Assembly: GCA_948470475.1 (NCBI GenBank)
Contig: OX419336.1
Coordinates: forward strand, 9,224,169-9,288,168
Origin: Galaxea fascicularis
Lineage: Eukaryota > Cnidaria > Anthozoa > Scleractinia > Euphylliidae
Length of the DNA: 64,000 bases
Direction of reading: 5' to 3'
Below are positions 54,794 through 64,000 of the stretch, piece after piece (positions within the stretch are counted from its first letter, which is position 1; every line of letters starts with the position of its first letter). The position numbers and the translations under genes are program-made. The notes below the pieces were generated by a model. It did not search any database. It was not told the origin of the DNA and was given only the letters and a program-made list of their open reading frames with translations.

Positions 54794-57285
54794 TGTAGAA
54801 AATACTTCTCTCTTCGATTTGCAGATTCTTGTTTCGAATGATTCGAGATTCGAAGTTTGATTGAGGAGTTTTCCAAGATGCCCATCCTTATATACCCATC
54901 TACAAGTTCCTGACCTGTCATTTCAAAATCTAATTTAAGCTTTTCACTCGCCAAACCAACAGACCTAGACTTTGGGAAACCCATTCTTCTGAGTCATGTA
55001 ACAGGTGGCAAAATTCTTCCCCGGTTCGACTTTCAATATATTTTTGCAAGTTAAAGTCACAGAATTTATTTGTCTTCTTCTTTTTTTTTTCTTTCAGTAA
55101 AACATTAAAGACACATACTTGAAAAAAACTTAACGAAAGGGTTTTTCATGTTCCTTTTTTTAAGTGTGCCCTTTGGGTGTTGTTTTGAGATGCTCTCGTA
55201 TTGTCCTTTATAACAACGTTGGAACAATTAACTTCCTATCATAACAAATCGAATTGTTTATAATTTTTTAATAAAATTCACCGGAAATTTCATAACACTG
55301 TTTTCAACTGTATTATCGGTAAATCTACGTCCGTTGTTGAAACGCGACAGGCGGGGTTTTATTATATTGTAATATATTTAGTAAAAGATATACTATAATT
55401 ATTTATAATTCACAGCATGAATGAAGTGTTCACATCATGTACACGTCGATTAACAATCTATCATTGAATTTTGAAGAGCTCAAATTTACAGAGAGACGGC
55501 CTTTCGTTCTGGAGATGCCATGGTTGGACAGTCAAAGCCGCTGAAATACTAACGGAGTAGAAGTTGAGAAGGATAAACATTCTTCCTGTTTGAGTTCACC
55601 GCATGGTCACAAGCTAAATTTGCGTGAAGTGCGCGAGCACCTAAAGTGGGCAAACGCTAGTTTTCTTTGCCAAGATTATTTTATCATTCAATATTCCGAC
55701 ATCCTGTTCCTGTAAATTCGTATTTCATGTTTATTTCAAATCGTTCACAAAATCTTCAACCAGTTGAGCTAAATACACCCGAAGCGTCCAACTACAGTTT
55801 GCTTCAAGTTATTCAGATGAAGACCTTAGCTCACTCTCGAACGTATGTTCAGTTTTTGGTTTCTATCTAACAGACAAAGGAATCGAGAACATTTCATGAG
55901 TTTGACAGCTTCGTTAAGAAGTGAGCGTGTGTATTAATTACCTCAGGCTTTACTGTATGTTCACGAGGCAATTATCGGGAAATTATGTTCTCATAGTGTT
56001 ATATGTACAGTCATATACTTCTCAAAGAGCATATTCTAAATGGTGGCAAGCAGATTTTTTGTGGGAAACTCGCAAAAGTCATGTTCATATATTTATTTAG
56101 CCCCTTCACATCAAAATCTAAACTGATGTGTTTAAATGTAATTTATAGTTTTAATTACATTTTTAGGCGCGGCGTGGACGTTTTATTCGCTTATTTCTAA
56201 GTTTTTCTTATCTTACTCTTTTGAGATCCATTTCATGAAGATTGGATTCCATGGCAATCGGGGATGTTTGAAGTGCTAGTGTTTTTAAAGTGTAAGGAGT
56301 ATGTGATGAGTAAACATATTACTCGACAATTTGTAAAACGGGATCCTTCAATCTTGTGGCAGGGTTAAGGGTGGGAGAGTGCTGAACAGTGTTGTTTCAA
56401 AGTTAACGAGAACGCAAGAGGCGGTGACGGCATCTGAGAGTGAAAATCGATTCGGTCGTAGCCTGTTGCTCTTGAAGCGTCCTGTCGAGTTCCAACAAAG
56501 TCTAGTGTATTATTTGTAAAGGTTTTCACATGGAATTCTTCTTGAACCGATTTCATATGCATTTGTGATAATAGTAAACAATAATATGTTAAGTTTGAAA
56601 CTTCGGATCAGCTTCGTGGATATGGAGATTACAGGCTGTCATCCTCCACATAGGAACAGTCAGTTAGTTGCAAGTTCTCAATAAGAACTCATCAACATTT
56701 ACTAAATGACACTGTACAAACGGTGCCATTAAGACACAACGGATATCTCAGAGGAGACAAAATAAAACACAACGAGGAAAGGTAATAGTGGAAGTGCCCT
56801 TATAACATTTGGCCTGACTTTTGTTAATAAACAAAACTGGATGCATAAACGAATACAATTTACAGATGTTCAATTGCGGTCTAAAGGCTCTATATAAAAT
56901 TATACCTCGTTAACTATTTTACAACTCGTCAAACAAGCTATGACATGTTATTTCTGAAAGATACACCACAAAGGAAGCGTTTAAAATAAAGAAAAAATCG
57001 CTTGTATAAAGGGGGAATTTTTTTATATCAGTTTTAAATGAAGCTAACATGTTAAATGGCATGGTGAAGACAAAGTTGCAATTATTGTTAATGAAAATGA
57101 TCTTGGCTGCATCGCCACCGGATTTCCACACTTCATGCAGGATACGTCCACTTGTTAAAACCAGTTAGAAACTAACACAAAACTGCGAATTGTGTCATGA
57201 TTCAGGTACGACTTTTGATTCTAGTTTTGTGACTAATCGTACTAAGATTGGTTTTTTTCAACAAATAAGAGTTTGACGTCACGTG

Positions 57286-57288
<3 letters not shown>
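54794..57288. other. 5' flank of gene B, no other gene seen
   Basis: The promoter and 5' UTR of gene B should begin here. The sequence is AT-rich with short frames. I looked for a third paralogue and saw no matching signal-peptide exon. Confidence 0.4.

Positions 57289-57325
<37 letters not shown>
57289..57325. repeat. (AT)n microsatellite
   Basis: Alternating AT for about 30 bp ending TGTATATAC. A GCGCGCGC-rich stretch lies at about 57,419-57,450. Confidence 0.85.
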
Positions 57326-57548
57326 CTTTGTGCCCCTATGGGCTTAATGACGATGATTTTTTTCTTTTGTTCAAAACAGGCGTTCAAGACGCGCGTAACT
57401 TATCGTGTTATTGTGTTGGCGCGCGCGGAAGTTAAGTCGCGCGCGCGCGTTTGTCAAGGTTGTTACTTTTAAGAGTAGAAAGACGCTTGCGGTTGAAACA
57501 GTATGTGATAGTATATAAGTGATTAAGTGATAAATTAGCCATATTGCT

Positions 57549-57975
57549 AGCATGGTTGTCCAGATAGTGAAGTGGTCATCACACCCGACTGGTGATCAGG
57601 GGGACTTGGATTCACTGAAATCGCAATCAGGGCAATTGCAGTTTTTCAATTTCTCCAGAGTTTGTCCAGCGTTGGGTTTCCCTTAACTCTCTTTCAAAAT
57701 TTATCCTCAACTTGGACTACGAATCCAGTTGCGATCCTCCTGGGGGTTCGAGGGACCTACTTAACTGACTCTTTTCATAATTGCCCTTGTCCACCTGTCA
57801 TTACATGTTGACCCAGTGTTTTCACATGGAAAAACTGGTCCTTGGGGAGTACCACGGAAAATGGCACACATTAAGTGATTAATCAGCCACGTTTCCAGCA
57901 TAGTTGTCCTGATATTGTAGTGGTCATTACAGCCGACTAGTGACCAGGGGGACGCTCTCCTTTACGTCGCTCCCG
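57549..57975 (+). mobile_element. tRNA-derived SINE, two heads in tandem
   Basis: A tRNA-like head (AGTGAAGTGGTCATCAC, then CCGACTGGTGATCAGGGGGAC) at about 57,549-57,615 is repeated with changes at about 57,897-57,955, roughly 348 bp later. The B-box region is degraded (GGATTCACTGA). The spacing suggests a SINE of about 340 bp followed by the start of another copy. Confidence 0.5.
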
Positions 57976-58619
57976 TGATTCGAATGAAGTCTGTATTTGC
58001 AAGACAGCAGATGACTTTAGAAATCGATTGATCAGTCTAAGAAACTCTTCGTTAGTTTCTGATCTTTAAGGCCGTTTGGATGCGTTCTGGTTTAAACGTA
58101 TACTCTTTAATGCGGCAATTTCGCGTATACGTTCTTTAATGAAGAATCGAAAGTTTCTACTAAAGTAACCAAGAGGCTATCGAAAACGTGTTCAATATCA
58201 GGATGGTTTAGAACAGGCATACTTTCAGTGTAGAAGTTTTAAAAAGAGAGATGATAACTGTTGGGATCCGCACACTGAAGAGCACACGGTAAATAACCCT
58301 TAGTGTGGATCTCCCTAAACAGAAACAAAATAATAATGGCCCTATTTAGATACATCTACCTTTTCATAGTTTTAGCACTCGGCTCGGCAAAGGCCACGTT
58401 GACTTATGGCTGTTTGTGTGTGTGACCTCATACACCATAAGCCTTTTTTGGGATGTCACGCCAAGCCGGCCACTTGCTGATCATAGAACAGATCAGAAGG
58501 GTGTCATTAGGGGTGGTCACAGTCAGGGTTCGTTACGTCCCTGCTAGTGGTTCTCTAACGTTCCCGACACAGAATCAATCATGAATGGTTGTGAGACGGG
58601 GCCTGTGGTTTATCTTCCT

Positions 58620-58912
58620 TAAGGGCGATTTACACGGTACGATTTTCGCTTACGACTGTCGCATGCAACTTCTGTAGCGCGCGCTGCTCGCGCCGTGCAA
58701 AAATTCGAATACGACACTTGTCATTCAATATTACCTATACCTACGACTGTCGTATGGTTTTAAAACATGATTCAAAATTTTACGACAAATTTTAGGCCGC
58801 GTACGTCTGTCGTAGAGAGGTTGTAGGAGCATTCACACGGCGCAACTTTGTTCTACGGTATGTCGCATGCAACAAGACGCGCGAGAAATCGTTCCGTCTA
58901 AATCGGCCCTTA
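58620..58912. mobile_element. MITE with AGGGCGATTTACACGG ends, TA-flanked
   Basis: The left end AGGGCGATTTACACGGTACG faces the right end CGTTCCGTCTAAATCGGCCCT. TA flanks both sides (58,620-58,621 and 58,911-58,912), as in mariner-like insertions. Repeated ACGACTGTCG phrases lie inside. It is non-coding. Confidence 0.65.
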
Positions 58913-59335
58913 GTCACAACACTTGATATCCTTTCCTCTCGGATAACGAGTATGTGGGCTCTTTTAACACTAACTTCAACTTTGTACAGACACCACCATC
59001 ATATCTGTTTTACTTTCCAACCATTCATTGAATGTACATGTATGCTCTTTAGCTTCATTTATTAAGCGCAAGTTTCCTATCATTCTGTAAAGTTATACAG
59101 ACAGTCTCACAGAGACTCAAACTTCTGGATCAGATACCCAGTATCATATAGCAATAAGCTAAACATAACACAATAAAATTCTTCTTGCGTAACACAAATA
59201 ACGGATGAAATCTCTGTATTCGTAAGAACTATGAAGTTCTCCCACGAAGAATGTTGCCCGAAACCAAAGAGTTAGTCGTTGAATCCCAATGTTCTGGCCC
59301 TGTGAACGACGCTCGATCCATTTAATTTGTTAAAA

Positions 59336-62300
59336 TTAACACAGTGTTTTAGCAAGAATGAAAGCGTCAACGAGGCTGCTGTGCAAGTCGCTCAACATGG
59401 CAAACGCTTGTAGAGCAACACTGTGAAGTGTTAAAGTTGTTGGTGAGGATATTGCTGTTACGGAGCTGTGGACACTGGCTCTGATAACGTGCAAGCTGCT
59501 TGAGGTGTTTACGACGGCGCTTGTTGTAAGACGGATGGATACTGTGCTTGTTTGGGTCGCCTGCGATACAGAGAAAAACGCATTGGATAGTTATACAGTT
59601 ATACAGTATGTATATAGTGGCGTGTTAGCTCATTTCAAGTACGGTAAGAAGTGAGTAAAAAATGTTTACAGCTTTGACAAGGTCCACACACGTCACAGCG
59701 AATTCAAGAATTCATTTTCCTAAGGGGAGTGGCGTTTTTAATGCATTGGCTGATGTTTTGTCTAGAATTTACATTTGTTGTGCATTTTTTTCTCATTTGA
59801 AGGTATTATTGCTTTAAACTCCTCAAAGACAGCTGTATTATGAACCTTGCTTGGTGACTATCTGCGTCATTGTTTATTGGTCTTCACAAGTTGTTACAGC
59901 CAAACTGTAGGGTTTGATAGTTCAAATGAACGCTTAAAGTCTTTTCAGTAACGCTGTCTGAGTTTAAACAAATGTGTTCAACTGGACTTACAAGCCATAC
60001 TGAACTCCTTTACCTTTCTCAACACGCTTTGAATTATTTGGATGGTGTTAACGATAGTCTCGGCTACCCATTTGACTTCCTGAAGGTGATCCGTCACATC
60101 TCTAGCAGGTGAAAAGGCACCGAGCTGCCTTTTGAACTTGGTTATATGTGGGATATATCCATTTAAAATGCGACGAATGACTTCTAATTTTGCCAGGGGC
60201 TGCAAAGAAAATAAGACACTGTCGAGTATCAGAAATAGTTGCGCCTAAATTCAATCACACGAAAGAGAATAAAGAATGATAAAATGATAACATCATCAAT
60301 TATATGGAATAACATTCAACTATTTGCATGTTACAAACTAGATGATCTAAGAACCCTGAGAAGGTGATGGCGTGCTCCACACCCACCCCCTCCCACCCCC
60401 CACCCCCCCTCGCAAAATGGAGTTAATTAGTCGCACCACTTTATAGTTACGTCACTAACTCTGAACAGCCGCGATCTTGGATCCCGGATATTCGACCTTT
60501 CTTAATCTTATCAGTACAGGCCTTAGGAAACCATCAAGATTCATTCTGAAGTAATCAAAATTAGTAGACCAAGACACGCAAATGAAATAATACGTACTTG
60601 CAAATTGTGATTACCACAGAAATATGAAGTAAGAACTGGTTTCTTATGGTTCCTTCCCAGTAATTTGATGCTGCAAAACGCCGAGGGGAGTATTCAAGTA
60701 AAGTATTCTATTCTATTCTAACTGATAGATCCAGTGGAAAGCGAGCGCCGGATACTATGTTACTAAATCTGTAATTTGTATATCATCAAGTACTGAAGAT
60801 ATACTGAAACAAAAAAATTCCATTTTTGTTCAACCTCGTCCCCAGGGCTTTCCCTAGAAAGAAAAATGGCGCCATTTTTCTTTCTAGGGAAAAGCCCTGG
60901 GAATGAGGTTGATTTTAGTTTACACAACGTAAGAAATATTGTCGCTCCAGGGCCCAGTTGTTCGGGAGCCGATTAACGGTAACCCATGCAAGATTAGAAA
61001 TTAACCAAAGGGTTTATTTCTCAGGATATCCCCAAACAATGTTCATCCCTGACTTTATGCAAAATCTCAGCCTCATTACAGTAAGTCATTTCTAAAAACT
61101 AAAAAGTTGACCCAAAAGTTAAAAAACTGAAACCTAAGTTTAGTGTAATCCTGGATAAAGTTAATGGCGGCTTTTGAATAGTCTTACCGTTGTTTTGTTT
61201 ATGTTTTGGAATGCTGTTGATACGGGTGTAATCTGTATATCTGATAATTCGTAAAGCTTGTTCTTAAGCCACTTTTCCACCTGCAATATACAGAAAGAAA
61301 ACGTGTTCCGTTATAACGCTGTTCAAAGTTAGTGCATCCCCAGTCATGATATAGACGCTAGTAGTGTAGATGATATAGTTTTATTAACAAAGTGACGGTT
61401 CTGTGTTAAATTATCTGAATAAAAAAGGTGAATGATGAGATCAAACATCAAATCTAGTGGTGAAAAATTACGTAAATAGTCGAAACTGTCCATTCAACAT
61501 TGGCGTCACATACAACGATATTAATAGTTAAAAAGATACTTACCATTCTGTCCTTTGTCTTAATAGTTTCTTTTATTAGCTTGGAAACCAATGGAGTTAA
61601 ACTTTTGAGCATCAATCTTGTGTTTTTATCGAGCTGGCATGTCTTTACAGCTCGAGCCGAAGAAACTAACACCAACAAAGAGATAATTGTCGCCAAAACT
61701 ACAGAAAGAAAGAGAACGAATGAATGAGGGAACGAACGAATGAACGAATGTATGCATGCATGAATTGATGAATTCCTGATATGGGATACCCACATTGCAA
61801 CAGTTTCAAAGAAAGTGTGGTCTGGAATCAGTATCATGAGAAAGATCAAACCTTTTATTCCATTATGTAGCCTAGTGGGCATTTATTAATCCATTGTGGA
61901 GCCTTACTTTGATTACTGTAGTATTGTTTGGAATGACATCAGTAATAACCTAGCCGACAAACTTAAAAAATTGCAAGATCGAGCGGCACGTGTGATTACT
62001 GGTGCTGATCTGATATGACTCCAACAAGCGAAATTTTAGATAAACTTGGCTGGACTAATTTAAAGGAGAGAAGAAATAAACAAAAAACCCTTACAATGTT
62101 CAAAATTATAAATGAAATGACACCATCCTATTTAAAGGATTTTTCCTCAGGGAACGTGGGAACCTCTGCTTACAACCTCAGAACCTCGAGAGATGACATT
62201 GCCACTCCGAGGGCCAGAACAGACTACTATAGAAAAAGGTTTGCGTTTACTGGAGCTAAGATCTGGAATGCCCTCCCAAATAATATGAAATCTGAGCTCT

Positions 62301-63420
62301 GCCTCGAAGTTTTTAGGAATAAACTGAAATCTCTCAATTTCGGTATTGATATCTAAACCAGCTTTTTTATCATTTTAAATAATTCTTGGGTTTAAAATGT
62401 ATCAGTTGTATTTTACTTAGTCTTTCGTATAGAGTTCTAAAGTGTGACGTCACAAAAATTTAAATTTGTGAAATTATGGGATCGGGCACCATTTTCGAAT
62501 GGAGTATCCTTAAAAAAGGTTCCTTGCCAAAAATTAGCTCTTAATTGTAATCCCCAGCCGAAATATAAAGGATTGAAATTTGATACTGCCCCATATAAAT
62601 CTCTCTAATTTTGAGTTAGTTCTAAACTGAAGGAACTGAAACAAATTTTGAAGGGTTTGTATGGGATGCCATCAAACTTTGATCCCTTATATCTCTACTG
62701 GGAATTACAATTCGGAGCTAATTTTTGGGACGAGGGCATCTTTCAGGATGCTCTATAAGAATATGGCATCATATTCCATAATTTCAAAACTTTTATTTTT
62801 GTGACGTCATCACTTTAGAACTCTATTTGCACGGCTTTTGTGAAGAACAGGAATTGTAAATTTTTGATCAAAACTATCGTGGTGAAATAAAGTTTTATAT
62901 CTATCTATCTATGGATGAATCGATAGGTGGGTGGGTGGATGGATGGATGGATGGGTGGGTGGGTGTGTGGGTGGATGGATGGATGAATAAATGAATGAAT
63001 GAACCAACGAACAAACGAATAACAAATTGTGGACAAACTAGCTATAAAATTCATAAACCTAAAATCATGTCATTCCATCTATGAAGTCGAAAATTCCCAT
63101 TAGATGATTGCTGTCAGTCTTCCCATACGCGCAAGTCTGATTTAGTATTGAATTGACAAAGTTCATTCTATTTTGCTTGGATTCGCGTAATAATATCTTA
63201 TCTAAATCAGACTGATGTGTCTTTAATATATATTTTTTCCTTCTTATTCATTATTATATTGTCCTTGTTAAGATACGTGCTTTTGCAATACGGTATGAAG
63301 TTATGGTCATGAAAATAAAGCTACTCAGTTGTTGTTGTTGATTTACTACAACTCATAGATTCTCTAAAAACCAGTCTTTTGCTTCTTAAGCTGCATCGTG
63401 GTTTTAATCTTACCTTTCAT
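59336..63420 (-). CDS. Secreted helical protein A (five exons, 221 aa), putative cytokine-like
   Basis: Spliced on the minus strand from exons 63414-63420, 61544-61698, 61188-61280, 60014-60199 and 59336-59560 (7, 155, 93, 186, 225 nt), with GT-AG borders and phases 1, 0, 0, 0, the same pattern as gene B. Residues 1-19 form a clean signal peptide ([13 protein letters not shown], cleavage after A-R-A). Exon 2 then gives a helix with C23. Exon 3 is a shorter segment with an N-K-T sequon. Exon 4 holds two amphipathic helices ([10 protein letters not shown] and [12 protein letters not shown]). Exon 5 is a Ser/Thr-rich linker and a final helix ending in C221. These are the only two cysteines, so they may pair and tie the ends together. 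An alternative exon 4 donor (GTAAGT, 22 bases further) would shift exon 5 into a different Cys-rich frame ending at 59,367. No known family is recognised. Confidence 0.62.
60831..60911. repeat. Near-perfect hairpin, small MITE
   Basis: CCCAGGGCTTTCCCTAGAAA at the left and TTTCTAGGGAAAAGCCCTGG at the right converge on ATGGCGCCAT. It lies in intron 3 of gene A. Confidence 0.7.
61890..62917 (+). mobile_element. LINE 3' end (CR1/L2-type) in intron 1 of gene A
   Basis: The plus-strand frame [15 protein letters not shown] followed by [11 protein letters not shown] is the C-terminal end of a non-LTR reverse transcriptase. A frameshift near 62,010 leads into the second part (62,015-62,356: [13 protein letters not shown], ending F-R-N-K-L-K-S-L). 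The 3' UTR ends in AATAAAG and a short ATCT repeat tail, as in CR1/L2 elements. A MITE (62,429-62,826) is inserted in the UTR. The copy is 5'-truncated and dead, and is antisense to gene A. Confidence 0.8.
62429..62826. mobile_element. MITE, AGTGTGACGTCACAAAA family copy 2
   Basis: The left end ATAGAGTTCTAAAGTG faces the right end CACTTTAGAACTCTAT. GTGACGTCACAAAA and TTTTTGTGACGTCA lie inside. It is about 90 per cent or more similar by eye to 36,759-37,147. It is nested in the LINE 3' UTR. Confidence 0.8.
62903..63020. repeat. Tetranucleotide microsatellite (ATCT, GGAT/GGGT, GAAT)
   Basis: Successive short runs of ATCT, GGGT, GGAT and GAAT units follow the LINE tail. A related GAAC/GAAT run lies at 61,708-61,765. 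Confidence 0.85.
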
Positions 63421-63685
63421 TGTGTTCAGTGAGGTTCCGTTGCTCCGATGTTACTTTAAGTCAATCTTTTCCTGAGCTTTGGAATTGCATTGAGATGAAC
63501 TTACCTTGTTCGTTTATATACTCACCGTAAAGCTGTAATTTTCAAAATTAGACATTTAATCTCGTCCTGTTGACTAGGATTTTGTTCCTCTTGCCATCCA
63601 TCTTTTGGCCCCCGATGTTGCATTGCCAGGGAAGACTATAGCGGGGATTTTCCTTAAGCTTTCGACCGGCCGCAGTTGCCCTCTT

Positions 63686-63715
63686 GTTACCTAGTGCACA
63701 GTTGCACTAGGTAAC
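63686..63715. terminator. Perfect 13-bp stem hairpin (not a proven terminator)
   Basis: GTTACCTAGTGCA and TGCACTAGGTAAC flank a 4-base loop CAGT. The stem is perfect. It lies about 270 bp upstream of the gene A start codon. Listed as a structure only; no terminator role is claimed. Confidence 0.3.
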
Positions 63716-63768
63716 GGGGGATGTTCCGATTCTACCGTAACCGGCGACGTTGATAGGCACATGGACAT

Positions 63769-63981
63769 GTGCCCCCTAACGTTTTGAAGGACTTCAATGA
63801 AATGATTGTTGAATTAGCTGAAACCAGTACGGGCAGGAAAGAGGCCGATAGAAAGGTTTTTCAACTCTCAAGACGAGCAGGCTTTATATCACAGCTCAGT
63901 CTTGTAAAGTGGGGAGATGTGGGGAGGGAAGGAGGGCATATTATTTGGTTTAAAAAGCAGGGGTGTAAATTGGGTAACTAA
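63769..63981 (+). CDS. Unrecognised ORF at window end
   Basis: A 70-codon frame without an ATG, mostly hydrophilic and helical (L-K-D-F-N-E-M-I-V-E-L-A-E-T, R-K-E-A-D-R-K-V-F-Q-L-S-R). It may be an exon continuing beyond a splice site or a chance frame. It lies divergent to gene A. Confidence 0.2.
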   Translation: MPPNVLKDFNEMIVELAETSTGRKEADRKVFQLSRRAGFISQLSLVKWGDVGREGGHIIWFKKQGCKLGN

Positions 63982-64000
63982 GGTCAGAGAAACTTTTTAC

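Noticed and set aside
1..64000. CRISPR arrays, bacterial operons or ribosome binding sites
   Set aside because: The sequence is eukaryotic; regular spacer arrays and prokaryotic gene organisation are absent.

Overview
This is a eukaryotic nuclear window, most likely from an anthozoan cnidarian such as a stony coral. It is AT-rich and gene-sparse, with GT-AG introns, and crowded with small inverted-repeat elements. It has an intronless class C GPCR, a multi-exon neuronal-calcium-sensor gene, LINE and Penelope-type fragments, and an intact Ty3/gypsy element. The taxon is inferred from this mixture and from repeat motifs I associate with cnidarians; no marker gene fixes it.

Layout. (a) 1-12 kb has no convincing full gene. 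It holds a Penelope-like fragment, a PIF/Harbinger inverted dimer with two copies of transposase exon 1 (3.16-4.48 kb), nested fold-back elements containing a tRNA-derived SINE-like insertion (7.17-8.87 kb), and a possible divergent promoter near 10.35-10.69 kb. (b) 12.4-15.3 kb, minus strand: an intact single-exon metabotropic-glutamate-receptor-like GPCR of 945 aa. (c) 16.5-23 kb: several MITEs. (d) 23.19-26.15 kb, minus strand: six consecutive coding exons of a KChIP/NCS-type EF-hand calcium sensor; the first and last coding exons were not found. (e) 29.2-34.7 kb: a 5.5-kb unit with 12-bp inverted termini whose ends are two long arrays of degenerate GATC-rich repeats. (f) 36.7-46.6 kb: more MITEs, then a DNA transposon at 40,529-46,614 with perfect 9-bp target duplications. 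It carries broken RecQ-like helicase coding sequence and is interrupted by a very young Ty3/gypsy element (41,713-46,310; LTRs differ at 1 of 188 bases; 5-bp target duplication). A 55-bp copy of the same DNA transposon, with its own perfect 9-bp duplication, lies at 37,377-37,431. (g) 50.7-63.4 kb, minus strand: two five-exon genes that I reconstructed by splicing.

The best candidate for an undescribed system is this last pair. Each gene begins with a 7-nt coding exon that splits the signal peptide (intron phase 1), followed by three phase-0 introns. The products are 237 and 221 aa, secreted and probably mostly helical, each ending in a Ser/Thr-rich linker and a helix. Exon layout, intron phases and predicted topology resemble vertebrate long-chain four-helix cytokine genes, although I recognise no sequence family. 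I propose a tandem family of secreted helical-bundle factors, possibly cytokine-like. That function is inference and needs structure prediction and transcript support.

The remaining sequence is intergenic or intronic, and most of it is recognisable as decayed mobile DNA.
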